From positions 46,975 through 110,974 of the forward strand of contig JTDE01001365.1 in assembly GCA_014338405.1 (NCBI GenBank): 64,000 nt of DNA. Reading direction: 5' to 3'. Under the pieces are notes generated by a model that saw only the letters and a list, made by a program, of their open reading frames with translations, did not search any database and was not told the DNA's origin. Every line of letters starts with the position of its first letter. The stretch's first letter is position 1. The position numbers and the translations under genes were made by a program. This document shows, in pieces, positions 12,261 to 26,821 of the stretch. Origin of the DNA: Paragonimus skrjabini miyazakii. Its lineage: Eukaryota > Platyhelminthes > Trematoda > Plagiorchiida > Troglotrematidae.

Positions 12261-15200
12261 TCGGAGAGGGAAACTCACAGTCTGCTTATTAATAGTTAGG
12301 GCGTGCGCACATAGTAAGGTGTATGCAATAAATGTTACTGCTATCGAGTGCTGAGGGGAACGGACACAGGCAAGAACCTTTATACAATAAGATTGGTAAG
12401 GGATTAGAACAGTTAAATAACAGTGAGAAGAAACTCAAAAAGTATCGTGCCTTTTACAGTTTATTATGACGTAACGGCACTTGCGTTTATGTTGGTGTCA
12501 TTTTTCATCATTGTGGTAGCAGATTAAGATACGTCAAACAGTTGGTGTGGAGCACAGCGATCGCTTGAAGCCACATGTGCTGACAATTGGTCACAGAATA
12601 GTGACATCAAGACTCTTGAAAGTGCTATCGAAACATCTTGTACCATTGTATGATATCCACACTAAATTTAGTATGTATGAAGTTAAACAGTTTGGGCGTT
12701 CTTTTTAGCGTGTTATTGTTAAATGGATTAAGAATAACACAACGTACTGTTGTACTACTGAATGCGTAGATCTGGAGCGAAGTAGTCAGTTGGTTCAATA
12801 ATCTGAATTATTCCTGACTCAGCTGCATCAAAGCGGTTATCGGCAACAGTCAGCGGGACAAGCAACGTCAAAACTTTCACAATGGTTGTGCGGTTTAGAT
12901 GTTGCTTCGACAAATTTATAGTAGAATGTTAAGATGTTATTACTTTGTCATAAATGATGTAAGATTAATAGACTATTAATCAGCAGGCTGTCTTTAATGT
13001 CATTACAATGTAACGAGGTTGATTTCCTAGCTCGGTACAATACTCGCACCAATGATTTGTCCTAACAGCAGAGAAAATCTCTTGTACACCAGCTTTAGGA
13101 GTTAGTCACCCATATTTTAAAAAGGGTGCGAGCAAGTTCGCTTTGGAATGAACTCATTATATTGTACTTCAAACTCTTATGCAACTGAAGTGTTGCATAC
13201 AAGGGAAATGAAGTTGCTGACGTCGTTCCCTCATTTTTTACAAAATAGACCTGCCAAATTAGGTAACAGAATAAAATTAGGTAGAAAATTTTATTTCTGG
13301 CACTATATACATGTAGGTGAGACGGTTTAATCATAGCAGCTGTCAGAAAAAGAGTGTCAGGATGTTAAACACGAAAACCACGAATGGGGTTGATACTGTA
13401 GTGGAATCACATATTTGAACAGCTTGACATGAATAAGTGAAGACAGGATGAGATAGGGCAGACAAAACACGGACCAAGATGTACATAATAATCAGTAAGA
13501 ATACTCACTAGTCCATGGTATTGTTTAGAACGTTGACTAGGATCTGTGGGTTCTGCTGGAATGTGAACTCCTTATAACAGTGCCGTAGTTTAAATGAATC
13601 GGATAGGTGTTGTTTCTCTTGTCGAAGTGATCGGAACAGCATGAACAGTGTCGAAGTGCGATTTTGATCACGGTCAGTGTTATTTTAATAACCCAGTGGA
13701 CAACGTGGTCGACCTACAAGCAAATGAACCGGTGTTCGGTTCTCTTTTTGGAGGTGGAGTATATACCATCGTTAAGCGATGACAAGAGAAAAACTACAGC
13801 CAGGTGTTACGTTTTGTTTCAAGTGAAGAAATTTGTTAGAGTGTAAAAACTACGGTTGAATTACAATGTCGTTCAGGTTATTGCAAAAGTCGGATCTAAT
13901 CACTTGATGAAGCTTATTTATGCTAAACAGAATTTGCAGATTGTAACTAGACACAACCTTGATAGAGAAAATTAGGTTGGTTTCTCTTTCCAAACAGTGT
14001 GCCCTAAAAGCTTAAGTTGAAGACATGTTTCGACTGAGAAACATTTTTCAACATCCACAAACAGTTCTAATGAGCTAATTAAGAGAAACAATAAGGCAGA
14101 GATGAAAAACTATACTTAACACTGACTTCGGATTGAGCAAACACATCTGACAAAGGGTGTCTAAAAAGATATGCCCCATGTATCTGACACCGTCCTACTC
14201 TGTGCTAGAGCCTACACCCAAGGTGGATCCAATTGCATCCTTGATTGTCGTGGATATACAAACTGAACAGCTGGAAGCAGCTGTCGAAGAAGACCACTTC
14301 ATAAAGTCTCTGCGAACTAGTGATATATTTATTCTCTTAAACGCTTTCCTGCGAAGTTGTAGTGGGTTAACCAGTCGGAGGCGTGATTACTCTGACAGTC
14401 AGTGGGTCATCAGTGGGATATATTCAAAGTAAATTGCTCGTGGATCACGGACGACAAGATACAGTGAACCACCCACCACTTAGGATAAATGACTTGACGG
14501 ACAAGATAGGGCCACCAGAAATATGTGACAGGAAACACAAACCTAACGGATAAAACCAAGTAGAAATGCACGGGGCGTTTAAACAGAAATCCCGATGCGT
14601 CGTGGACTGAACTTACGATCTATATACGCGAGTGCACTACAGGCAAAGCAAGTGAACAACAGAGATTTTGCTTGAGTGAAGGGTTTTTTGCTACAAAGTG
14701 TACCCCGTTGTCCAAAGACTGATACTACCGTAGCTCGTGACCTTCGTTGGAGGAAACTCAGTCATTCACTGGTCACTCTTGGACTATATACATTGTGTCT
14801 TCCATGACATCTGTGATAACTTTCTAAAACCTTCCTGACCTTGTTTTCACGAATTATCTGTCTGAATTTTGCCACATCCCTTGCAGATATTATGTTATAC
14901 TGTATCACTATATGTAGATATCCGAGATGGTTAGTTAACTTTTCAACATGAAATTTCTAAAACTTCAACACAAAACTTTGCAGTACGCCTTGTTTGAAGT
15001 AGGTTTTTCAAACTCGAGCTTGTGGTCGAACTATGTACTCTTACCTCAGTGTACACGGTTTCCATAGATAATGAAACTAGAGTGAATTAATGTTTTCGTT
15101 GTACGGTGTCAAAGCTTTTTTACATTGTAGGTTATACAAGGCTTACCCACTAGTTTCGTAAGGTCTACAAGCCTTTATCATCACTGACATAATATTCATG

Positions 15201-18200
15201 GTGTCCATAAATCCGTCCAATTGGTTATAGGATTTTTATCAAACTATATAACATTAGACTGCTTTCAGTTACTTCTTCCAGGAATCGCCAACAATAATGA
15301 CTTCCCTCGGATATCTGAGAATATATTTTTATATTTCGCGGTATACTGAGTTTAAAATCTCTTATGGTAAAGCTATGTTCTAAGAGAGTTAATTAATTTA
15401 CTTTAAGTGTTTTTAGAAACGTTTTGATGATCCGGAAGCTGTAAAGGATAAGATTATGCCAAAACGAAATTAGCCTCATTTGAGATACCTAGGTCAGCCA
15501 ACCTCAGTATGTGTTGGAATCATTGGTGGGACAACCGTATCTGTATATAGTAATTTACTCGGCAAGATGCTTTATAAACGAATGGTGGCCATATAACGGA
15601 CCACTGAATAACGCGGGTGTGTTTGGGTTGGTGCTAATAATATTCTGTGCATGCCTAGCAGACGTTTAACCCACGCTTCTTTTTAGAAGGAATCACTCAG
15701 CTGCGTCGTACTCGTTAAATGTCGCGTACATCTGAGAAGCTATGGTAGCTTCCGCATTCGTAGTCCGGTTGCGTTAAGAAACTATGCAATAGACCTGTGG
15801 TCTGAGAGGCCTATGCACTTGATATCCGCTGTCCGTAAGTCTTACTAAAGCCATACGTTTGCACTGTGTCGTCTAGCTTGCCTGTGACATGAGGTTGGAG
15901 GGTGACCACCGTCTGACGGAGCTTTGTTAGTTCCCTGGTGATAATGTACTAACCAAACATGGTTACAAGCTGTGAAAGCCAGCTTTTTTGACTAATCTTC
16001 GCAAACGGCATCAATTGGGTTACTAGAAGAAAGAAACATCTGTCCTTGCGTCATGGTAGGGGAGTGAATGGATAAATATGTATTAACAACCTATGTTATG
16101 CTGAACAACCCTGTGAAAACTTACAAAAGACAGGCTCGCTGGTTCAGTGTGTAGGTCCACTGAACCAATGTTTTCTAGTTGTACTTAAAGAAAACCAGGC
16201 GCGAAACAAGGTACCAGCGAACAATAGAAAAGACGTACTTTACACGAAAATCATTACTGGTCTCGCAGACCACTAAATGATACCAATGTATAATACTAGC
16301 TAGAGAGACCAAGGATCAGACCGTCGAAGGTGAGAGCTAGATGGATGAACGTTTGGCACCTTTGGCTCACAAAAGCCAACGAATATGCGGACAAGCTCGA
16401 TTACATGCATCAATTGGAAGTCAGGCGCCGAATTTTGTGGTTAAAAATTCGTTTGAGAGTTAGGCATGCTGTTTATCTGACACAATGGGGTTCGTAGATC
16501 AGTGGGAATATTAGGAACACCGAGCAGAATTGTGCAGAAACTTGATCTGTGTCAGGATTCTGGATGGTATTATGACCTTACAAAGCAAAGTGGCATAACT
16601 GGTGTATTTAGTGGTCAGAAGTCTATTGAATATAATTACATTCGAATTTTCTCCTTCATGCACACGTTCTTGGAGTGGAACACGGTTGCTTTTTGTACCC
16701 GTCTTTTGATTTACCTTGGGAGCAATCAACGGAGACAGTCGCGATTTTTTCAGGATCCGTGTTAATTACTACAAGGTGGAGAATCTGATTTCTATCAAGC
16801 GCACTACTATACCGTGGAGGAACCAGCATATTCTTTTGAGGGTTTATGGCGCAAACCAATCGAATTTTTTTATTGGTACATAGCCCAATAGACGCACGTC
16901 CCTCCTGTGGGGGTTATTATGCGGTCTGTGTTGTTGCTGCTCAACTTTTATCTTGAAGACAGCCGTGATGGTCATCTTTCAATTTTCGTTAGAGTCTTTG
17001 AACTCAGTTGAGCAATTCGTTGTAGAGCTGAAATTAAAACTCAGGACGCTGTTCCTTGACACTGCCGTCCTACCGGCTCATCTCAGTTAATTAATCCAGA
17101 AGCGATTTATTTTGAAGCTAATTCACACAAGGAAATTCTACTATTGTTAGTTCAATTCTAAAAACGCAATAGCTATGACTAAGTGCGGAATCCAGTCAAA
17201 GTGCAGCAAACAACACCTGAGATCGATGACTGCCCTTTATATTCTCTAGCTTCCACTGCATAGTTTTCTGAAATTGCCAAGGACATTTTGAGAAGGGCCT
17301 TCAAACACCTCATATCTAGTCAACAAAGAACTTCAGGCTATCATACAACACCATTCAGGAGGTCACTATCCATTTTACGTCCAGAATAAACTGGTACATG
17401 AAAATACTTGGTCTACAGTTCACGTATGTACTCTCAAAGTAGCTGAAACCCGCTCGACAATAGTATTCATCAAAACGCATCACAAACTGTTGTAATAATC
17501 GAAGTCACGAAACTAATAACAGGTAGTGAACTAGCTCGAGCCAGCTGGACACAGTAAAAATGAAAAAACTGGTGACTGTGGATACAGTGCCGATTTTCTG
17601 GTATTTCTGGTTACACATTCTTTATAGGTGGAAATAGGTAAAACAGTTTGTTGGAAAATGTAAGACACACAAGTATTAGGCACCTCTTGGTGCTTGGTTA
17701 GCAGAATACTTATCTGTCTGACAGTTGTCGGACTGACTGGATGTAGTGGTAGTATTCTAGCCGATGAGCACAACGCCTTCTTGTTCTTTGCGATCTGCTA
17801 GTGTAAGACGTAAACGAAACTAGCAAACGCACGCCGTTTAAGCTTGAACTGCGTGTAACAGACCATGCTGCAGTGCGGTTAGCGCCATCTTGGTTTTCGT
17901 TTGTGTAATTCGTGCGCGTGGCGTACTAGGTTTTTGGCTTTTGCTTCTTCATGTTATATCCCTCTACAAGACTATTGCTAGCACACCTACTTCGAAAGAA
18001 TGTTCTATTCCAGGGTCTCAACGGTGATCAAAGTTGGTCCACGGTTACAATCGTTAATGAAGTAAAAAATAGTTGGCTTTCATTTTACGCTAGCCACAAT
18101 TGGGTTGCGCGCGGGCGTACGGGAATAAATCTGTGAGTGCGTGCTATCAACCAGTCGCGATGCCTTGGAACGTACTATGTGCACCTTAATTTGCCTACAG

Positions 18201-21200
18201 TTTTTCCGCTGGTCCTAACAGTCTTCATTTTATTGCAACCCACATCCGTAGCTCGTGGGTGTCCATGTGCATTTCAGATGAATCTCTGATCTGGCGAGGT
18301 AAATGCAACGTTGTAGACCGGGCGATTCTTATTAGCTTATTGCACTTCATAGGAAGCAAGTAATCCCAGCTTGAGATTTATCAGTGAATCAGCCAGCAGG
18401 TCAAGACAAAACTTTGGGCTTCAGATGTTGAAGTATGTACGGTTTTGTGACTGGTCCTCCTGGGCATGCATCGGGGCCATGAGAGTGAGGACCGACAACA
18501 CTGATATCGTTTTGATCAAAGTCGCAGATATTAGATATCACTGTCTCGCTAAGCATCATAGCACATCCCTAACAACAATTAGGCCTACGGAATAAAATTA
18601 TTGTCCGCAGCTTTAAGTGGCCATTATATGCATCCAGATACCAAAAATATATACGCAAAGGAAATTAGGCAAACAGTCACGTTTACTAAAATTCCGAGTG
18701 AGACAGAAATATTGCTGTTTACAAAACCATACAAGGCTCAACATTTTTGCGTGTGTTCTTTCCAATTCTTCATCAAAACTATTTTAATAGATTTTCCTAC
18801 TTTGTATCCAGAGGGTGGGTAAAATACAACAAACTATATTATAAATGTTTCCATATGTCACAGGAAGCCCACTGATATACCTTAATCGTCATGCGTAGAC
18901 ATCATTTCTGTAAATTGAACCGACCTCACTTAACAACATGCTGGTTTATACGTCCAGCTTGTGGCAGCCCTATATATTATTTTACAGCAACTTACCCATA
19001 CCAACTGATTCTGTCAGCTGTGTAAGTCCTTGTTCAAATTTGAACAACATTTCGAAGTTACTGAACATGAAAGTTTCGGTTAAGTGTGGTTGACGTTCAT
19101 GTTGATTAAGTCAATTTTCGCTTGTCTGAGAAGACTGTGTACCAATAATGTTCGAATTATACTACGCACTAGGACTGTAAGGTAGCACATAACACTACCT
19201 GTCCTTTGATTTGTTCGTGTAATAGTGCAGTAATTGTAAACGAGACGTAGTTGCAAACAAATCTAGACGTCGGTTATACTCAAACCATAGACAAAAACAG
19301 CATGATTAGTCACGGCAGGTTTGCTCGGTGAGCCTGAAAGCAATTTGGGACGCTCAGAATTTCCTGACTTAGACTGTGCTACCCGCCCCAGCGCACTGTC
19401 TTACGGAATACACCACTTGTAAGTAACACATTTCCACTGTACATCAGTGGCGTTGGTGGATTCTAGTGTGAACTGTTTGAGAAATTCTGCTTTGGTAGTA
19501 AATCCGCTGGATCATTTAGTGGATCTTCTATGTCAACATGATTTGGGGCGGGTTACTTAGTCTGTATGTAAAATTACTGAACTCACGGCCTGGTTTCGTG
19601 GTTCAGCTGGTACCTGCCGCTTCTCGGTATGCTGGTTCTGTCGTTTCCGCGACGGATAGTCGCACCAGACTTACTGTGCCACGATTGAAAGTTGACTCCA
19701 CATAATTGTACTTCTGTTGAGGTTTGAATGCAGAAGTCCTTTTCAAATAATGTCTCATCCACATTTAATAAAATATGCACACAGTTGAAGTTGTGAAGTT
19801 GTTCAAGTGGTGAAGTTGAGATCTGTAAGTTGTATGAGTAAAATAAAAACGTAATTTGACATTAAATGAGTTGAAATACATCCTACACTAAGCAGAGACC
19901 AAAGTCACCATATTTCTCAGCAGGGCAAACATTTACTTAAACCGTGTCAAACTGTCCACATAAACGGTACACTTTTACTAAACCAGGTGGTTATCATAGA
20001 ACTGTTCACCGAGAAGGTAAGAACTCTGACTCGTGACACGAATAGCTCCGGTTTGATCTTACATTTGGACCAACGATACCTGATATGTCTAAGCAAGACA
20101 ACAAGCGTGATAAAGCATCATGCACACGATTTCAATCACTTGCGGCCGTGGTCACTGTAAAATAACATTTGCAGCGGACTGTACTCATCAGCATTGAGGG
20201 AGTGTATAACAAGTTGTAAGTCAGTTGACTAAATCTTCGTACACTGCCAGTATTTATGTGGACTTTAATCAACGTGCTTCTGGTTTTCATATCCTGCTGT
20301 ATTACCAACGTTGGGTATGAAACAAATTTGCTCTAGTGATTGCAATCTGTCAACATCTTTCAGACGAAATATACGGTTTTTTAAACAGTACACCTTATAC
20401 AACATCAGTGTACAGTCCAAGATCTACGCTATGTGGTCACCAGGACTGTCTTAATATGACACTGGTTGTGTACACTTATATGAGGAAGAGCGAATGAATG
20501 AAAAGAGGACAAGAAAATTCCTACTTCGTAGCTAGCCGATCAACTGACACAAGGCGAAAGCTATATTTTATTTCATCTCTGAATTAATTGAACTTTTCGG
20601 AAACAGGTTAATACCGACAGTAATTGCTGTGAATTTCATCTTCTGCTGGAAACCATATATGATGGTTATGGATCGGGGAACGCAAGTCTGACTCAAAGAC
20701 AACGATGGTCCAAAACTTAAACGTGATTTGTCTGAAGTCGATGGATTTTTGGCTGACCTGCCCACTTCATTTACACAACAGCCTGGGTTCAAATCCACGA
20801 CTAGTTCTTACGCAGTAAATTAGTGGACTAACCCACAATAAGATAAGTGAATTTAAAGCCATTTAGAATGCGGATCTTCTGCAGACGGTAAATTGACATT
20901 ATGACTATACCAATGCAAAGCAGTCGCCCAATGGTTGTATTATTGTAAAAATAGACAGTTATTGACTGCTTCATGTGTGGCGTCACCAGAATAAAACCCA
21001 AAAAGTCAGAGATGTGTTAATGCAGTGTCAGGCATATTATGGCCATTTTGGGGAAAACACCTGTTTTTGATTTTATATATTATACTGCGATAATGCCATG
21101 CGATCTCATCAGGAAACGTTGTCCAGTTATTGGTACATTCATGAGCACGTGCGTCTGCACTAGGGGAAGATAAGCACATGAACGCTGATCAGGTAACAAG

Positions 21201-23020
21201 CACCACGTGCATTAGTGTAATATGAACCAAATGAACGGAAATCATACTGCTATTGACTGGCTGGAAGTATCTGTATCAATTCTGTCCCAATAGCTAGTGG
21301 GAACGGAAGTTGGATTCGAGTATGTCCAGATATAATAACCAGCTCCAGTTGAACAGTTAAGACATTCCACACCATCGGAAATGACATTCAACTTTCAGAC
21401 ATAGATGTCTAAGTGAAAGCCACAACCGGATGCATAAAATACACTCATTAACTCAAAAGAAGTCGTGCACACAATATGATCGGTTCTAATCAGTTGTAAG
21501 AATGTATGTTACATTTGAACAAGTTTTCTTATTCAGACAGTTTTTCGAATTTGAACAGATTACAGGAAAGTATGGTGGCTTTAGTTAAAAGTGAACTTAG
21601 TATTGAATATTTTTATCTCACATTGAAATCGCTTGTCTTTTTTGTTTAGTACAGGAATCAAACTTGACCCCTTCATTTCCAGCTAATTATGAGAATGAAA
21701 AGGTTATACCCGTTTTGTATAAATGGACTGAAGTTGCGTACCTCCCGATATGAAAACAACAAAACATTCGTTGCTAATCGCAACTGACAAATGTGATCAA
21801 TTCAAAAGAACCGGCAGATCAACGAGGTGATCATGTAGGTACTCGAACAAACAAGCTATTCAAGTGAGTATTTTGTGCAAGCAGATAAACGATACACGGA
21901 GACAAATCCCGTCCATAATACAGTCCAAGCAAATTCAGTAAAACTTGGCTTGCCTGGTACCAACATTTCTTTTTTGTGCTTTTGTTTTGAGAGGCGAAAA
22001 TTCGCCGTCTTTACATAATTCTCTGTAAAAACATCAGAAGGAAAGGTCGAAGGCAAAGGTGAGCCAAGTATTAGCAAAAACTAGAGATATCGTGATGAAG
22101 GTCATTCTACTCTTCTAATCATCCTGTCTGTTGTCTATCTAGTCAGTGGATACAATGAATACGTTCAGCTCATTGAGCTGGGAGTACTTGAACCAGCGAA
22201 ACTGTTAGAGTAGGGGAACATTATATCTGTTTACTTGCTTGTTGGCAATTGTCTGTCGTGTCCGCTTGCATCATTTGTCAATAACGAGCAAAAATTAATT
22301 TATCGCTTTGTGCATGGAAAGTGGCCTTACTGTATTCAGTTTTCATTGATACATTAGACCGGTAGTAAGAAGTATAAATTTCGACCAAACCTGTTTAGCA
22401 AGAGTTTGACGAACTGTTGTTGGAAAGGTTAGCGCCCCTGACCATGTCTCACGGTTGTCAAGTTAAAATGGACCAAACAATGTTCTTGTCATTCGATCAT
22501 GAAAATGCGCTAGTCTGGACCAGAAGACGCTGGGGACACATACTTCTTGGTTCAGTACGTGGTCTTCTTAACAAAAGACATCAACACTAAAGGAATCATG
22601 CTGCGAAATTCGTGAGCACTGAGACTCGGAACGCGTGACAACTTTCGAACGGAGATTTTTAAAAGTCTGTTACGGTTAGAGTCATACTTAAACCAGTGAT
22701 AGAAACAGTCTAAAATCGTCAGTATCTCAACCATGTATGGCAGAAATTAATACTGACCAGCTCATCGCTACCCACATGGATAGTACTGCGTCCGCATTCA
22801 ACAAAACAGACTGCCAAACAAACATGGAAAATAGTGAAAAAAGAAAATGGTCTGAATAACTGCGGAAAATATTTCGACTAGTCTCAAACACTTGAAATTA
22901 GAAGATATACAAATAGAAACCAACCGATCGAGGTCCGTAATCGACTGAATAAACAACTGTCAGAGTTTTAGTGATGAGTAGTCGGGGATTTGGTTAAGTT
23001 CAAGTTGAACATCACCCACA
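12261..23020. other. Long AT-rich stretch without a recognised gene
   Basis: About 10.8 kb in which no open frame exceeds chance length and none has a recognisable domain. An open frame at 14157-14432 (+) and opposed frames at 16502-16859 were inspected and not accepted. A B-box-like GGGTTCAAATCC at about 20787 lacks a convincing A box. Short or weakly conserved exons could be missed here. Confidence 0.4.
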
Positions 23021-23135
23021 ATTGATCGCAGCTGTCGCATCCTTATAGACTTTCCAGTCGGCCCCTTTCGAAAAGAAGCACAAGACTCGAGTTTCGCTTT
23101 CATTAGAGCTCGTCAGTAGTGCATATCGATCGGGC
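23021..23135 (-). repeat. tRNA-related interspersed repeat, copy 3, left part
   Basis: Begins with ATTGATCGCAGCTGTCGCAT, continues with CCAGTCGGCCCCTTTCGAAA and GAGCTCGTCAGTAGTGCATA, then stops before the tRNA-like part. It is followed at once by an oppositely oriented piece of the same family. Confidence 0.75.
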
Positions 23136-23149
23136 AACCTGATCATTAC

Positions 23150-23240
23150 TCACAGGCGAATGTGGTTGAGCGTTCACATATGATAATTCGGTCGTGCCTA
23201 ACGTGAGGTCAATGGCGCAGTGGTAAACACGGTTATCAGA
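23150..23240 (+). repeat. Inverted tRNA-like module of repeat copy 3
   Basis: Here the family sequence runs on the plus strand: GCGAATGTGGTTGAGCGTTC, CATATGATAATTCGGTCGTG, CCTAACGTGAGGTCAATGGC, then the A-box-like TGGCGCAGTGGT at 23213-23224. In most other copies these words are found on the opposite strand in one collinear element, so this module is inverted relative to its left half. Confidence 0.7.
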
Positions 23241-24419
23241 GTTTTGCTGCTACTTCCTTTTTGAGATCGGAAGGTGTGGTCAAACACCAGAACCATGGGG
23301 AGTGATGATTGATAATACCTATAACATCTCGGTCAAAGATGTATATGCCTACGACTACTGTCTGATTAAGCCTGTCAGAATATCCTGATGTGAATTCGAT
23401 AAAAATGAGTTTTCCGAAAGAGAACGAACGTTACAAATTAAATTATTAAAAGAAGTAACACCATGTGTGATACCTGTAAACTTCATAAAAATGACAGCTA
23501 ACAGATGTAAGTGCCCGTGTTTGAGTATCATTTAATAAGCCTTGTCGAATGTATGAAAGAAGGGCACACACCAGTACGTGCATCAGTGCTGGTTATTAAA
23601 CAATTACAGTTTTTGAAACATGCTGTACATATGGTAAAGTACGTACACTTGAAGTACGAGATACGTCAAATTAATAGGAGCATTGGAAAGTGTCATCAAA
23701 ATTATCCAACTTCTTTTGGTAACGCTGCAGCCAGATTTGTCAGACTGCAATATTATAACACCTCTTGGTCATTAGTCACATAGTTTCAGCTGAATGTGCG
23801 CTGTCAGCTATGTTTAAGAACATCCATAGCTCAATGATTACAGAATAAAACTGTTGTATACAGTCAGTGTGACCAATATCTGTAACTTGCTGCCCGAATT
23901 GCCTCGCGATATATGTCTTCTCTCTGTTTTGACTAAATAGACAATGAACGTCGAACAAATCTATGTGATTTTACAAGCTTTAACTGAAAAGGAGAAATCG
24001 TTGTTCACAACAGTAATATACTGCAGCGTTAAGTGGTCGTACGCTAATATGATATCTGTGGAGTAAACTGATTAATTTTCAGCATCACACTGGTTTACAT
24101 ATGTCATAAATTTGGCTCAAACTGCAGTCAGTATGTAGTAGTTGTATACCTACCACAAGCAAGCAACGTAGAACACGTACATGAGTGCCATTAGAAAAGG
24201 AGAGCCAAGGACGGACAACGTAACTGCAACAATGTAGCCACTTGGTTCAAGCAGCGCGAATTTTCTACACACACGCACGTGCATCAGACCGATTTGTCAA
24301 CAGGTCAGTTAAGCAACACCCAGGCCGAAACACAAGCACAACCCATATAGGAAACAACAGTGCATTCACTTTATATACTCGTTACATACGGCAATAAAAT
24401 AGTGTTCGCGATTGTACTT
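23241..24419. other. No gene seen
   Basis: AT-rich. The 90-codon plus frame at 23511-23783 is of chance length and without recognisable motifs. Confidence 0.4.
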
Positions 24420-24985
24420 GATTATCTCACAACCAGGAAAAAGATGGCAAGCTTTGGCTGGGAAGAAGACGGAGGGATGAGAGGGTATAGTAACTAACAC
24501 AACAACTGTATCAACGTCAAGGTGTGAGAAAAAACAACCGAAATGTAACTGAAATTAAGTATTCGCAAGAAAGACAGATTTCTTACGGTTTCCACTGCCC
24601 GGAACAATACGTTCACTTACTTCACAACCGACTGGGACAAATAACCGTAGCATTCACGCTATTAAGCCAGATTATTTTTTTCACCATACCTAAAGTCTCC
24701 CGTCATCAAGTATCTGAGTCGGTCACCTTACACCAGTCAACCGAGGCGTCGGTAAAGACTGTTCATTGTAGCAGAAGATTAACATCATCCCTCAAACATG
24801 ACACGACCACGCGTGTTTGTGGAATCACTCAATGATTAAACGAAAAAAAGTTCGCTTGTCACTCACCACGAAATATTTACTCCTTAACCAAATCGTTGAT
24901 TATGAATCGGTGCCACATGATGCGAACGATCGAATGTAGACATGCGTGGTCAAATACTTGACAGCTCAGTCAAACAACCAAAACA
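24420..24985 (-). mobile_element. RTE-type LINE, 3' end remnant
   Basis: Collinear at the nucleotide level with the 3' part of the LINE at 548-1300: GGAAAAAGATGG, then a CACCTTACACCAGTCAACCG block, and TGCGTGGTCAAATACTTGAC near 24945, matching CGGTGGTCGAATACCTGAAA near 1208. It has no intact frame and is consistent with 5'-truncated insertion. Confidence 0.65.
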
Positions 24986-25910
24986 CACAAGCCACTGGCT
25001 TAGCAACATCTGAAGACAGGCCAGGTAGATAAATTAGAGGACAAACAGGACAGATGGATATTTACACAATGGATTTTGCTTTTACTTCCTACTAGGAATA
25101 CCTCACGCTCCAGTGTGATAAGCTGAGTTTTCAGCGGAATAGCATGGTGCGTTACGTGATTGCCTGGTATTCCTAATATATGAACTGGCGCAATGACAGA
25201 GACTGACAACACGTTATGGGAAAATATACGGATATGCTTCCATCCCTTGAAGTTGTGCTGTTAACTCCAGAAAGAAGCGCTCCTATCCAGTAAATCGATA
25301 CTGATTGCATTAGCCACTTCCAATAGGGAAATAAACTTCCCAGACCCTACAGGGGAAATAGTACGGTACTGTTGTACGCGGTGATTGCAGCGCGTATCAC
25401 TAAGTCGCGTAAACCGACCGTCAGCGCAAGTCACACGTTGCTCCGACGAATTAATATCTGATCTGCATCCGACCAACCAGCCTAGTGTACCGCTTCATTT
25501 GTGATAATTCTTTTATTTGAGATAATGAAATTATTGATTCAAGCCACACACTAGCCATATTAACTATAGGCCCTTTCTTCAGAATACAGGATGAAACAAC
25601 GTGGTTTTGAATGCATTTGAGAGCCATTTTAGCCTGCTATTAATTGACTGACATTCTCTAAAATTCAGTCACATTCCGTTCAGTGTTCTTCCTAGTCTGA
25701 TCACACCTTCAAAACAAGCTGCGATTGTGATGTTGTTCTGCTAGTTACCGGTCCCACTAGTCCGTATTTTGTTCTCATTTACAACTGGGCATCTTGACAA
25801 TACATCAAATGATTTTTGCACTTCAGCAAATACTGGATAGTTGGTCATGTAATTTCGATTTCTGTTGAGTGGTAAGAAACTTTGATTTTATATACATTGT
25901 ACATCATTCG
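24986..25910. other. No gene accepted
   Basis: Two minus-strand frames (25000-25212 and 25261-25476) give Cys-containing translations that look mildly protein-like, but both are of chance length and lack clear splice sites or a known domain. Confidence 0.35.
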
Positions 25911-26215
25911 AAATTGGTCGCAGCTGTTGCAAACCCAAAGATTTTTCAGTCGAACCTTTTTCGAAATGTAGTATTAGACCCAAGTTTCCATCTTGTAAGA
26001 ACACGTCAGCTGTACATATCCTTGTCATGGCGACGATTGGAACTTCGGCCACACTTTCTTGAGGCGAGCATATTCACCACTGTACCATTCACCTCATATT
26101 AGGCATGATTGAATCATCATATGTAAATACTCAGCCATATTTGCTTTTGAGTAGTACACAGGTGCCCGATCGTCTCAAAAGAGGACACAGTAACTTCCCT
26201 GTTAACTCCAAACGA
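25911..26215 (-). repeat. tRNA-related interspersed repeat, copy 4
   Basis: A fairly complete copy: AAATTGGTCGCAGCTGTTGC, a CAGTCGAACCTTTTTCGAAA block, ACACGTCAGCTGTACATATC, then on the minus strand the A-box-like TGGTACAGTGGT and B-box-like AAGTTCCAATC about 40 bases apart. It continues through AATACTCAGCCATATTTGCT and GTTAACTCC. The two boxes are in tRNA-like order and spacing, so an internal RNA polymerase III promoter is the likely origin. Confidence 0.75.
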
Positions 26216-26821
26216 AGATCCCTCAAATAAAATTTCTCTCCAAGTTGGAACATCACAAATCACTAACTTGTTGTTAACACACAACACATACTGGACATCT
26301 TCAAAATACTATCGAGGCGTGTAGTTTGTTGGTTCAAAGTTCCTTCAAACGTACATTAAACCTTGCGAATCGAAGCCGTCGTGCTTTGCATCCAATTTCG
26401 AATGATATATTCTAGTGCATCCTTCAAAAGTGGTAATTTAGCCCAAATCCATGTATGTAAAAGGTAAAGAAATAAGTCTTACGAAAACACTGCCTCATAA
26501 GCCCAGCCTGTACAACCTCGAAGTTGTACACTGAGTGAACGGGAATACCCTTGAATTGTATCGGGAAAAGTGTGTACCGTGTTTCCATATGCCCAAACTA
26601 ATTCCAGTAGTTTATTCCATCGGTGCGAGTTGACAACTTCACGTCACAACACTACTTCTTCCCTGATCATTGATTAATGTTTGAAGAGTGTGGTTGATTG
26701 ATTGCTGATCGATTCACCTCAGCCTGCGACGTAAAACTTGAATTCCGACATAGCCTACTGTAGAGCTGGCTGTCAGAGCACGTTATACGTATTCTAGTTT
26801 ACCACCGTATTTTTCCCGAGA
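26216..26821. promoter_or_regulatory. Upstream flank of the alpha-tubulin gene
   Basis: Contains no open frame and no convincing TATA box. An in-frame TAG at 26795-26797 shows that the coding sequence does not extend upstream of the ATG at 26822. The bases just before the ATG (AGA, with A at -3 and G at +4) make a strong initiation context. The promoter itself cannot be located by eye. Confidence 0.35.

Noticed and set aside
14157..14432. Plus-strand 91-codon frame with protein-like composition
   Set aside because: Chance length, no splice sites, no recognised motif, and the opposite strand is comparably open.
20750..20800. B-box-like GGGTTCAAATCC suggesting a tRNA
   Set aside because: No acceptable A box at the right distance and no acceptor stem.
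25261..25476. Minus-strand frame with sushi-like cysteine spacing
   Set aside because: Only 71 codons, too few conserved residues, and no clean acceptor or donor.
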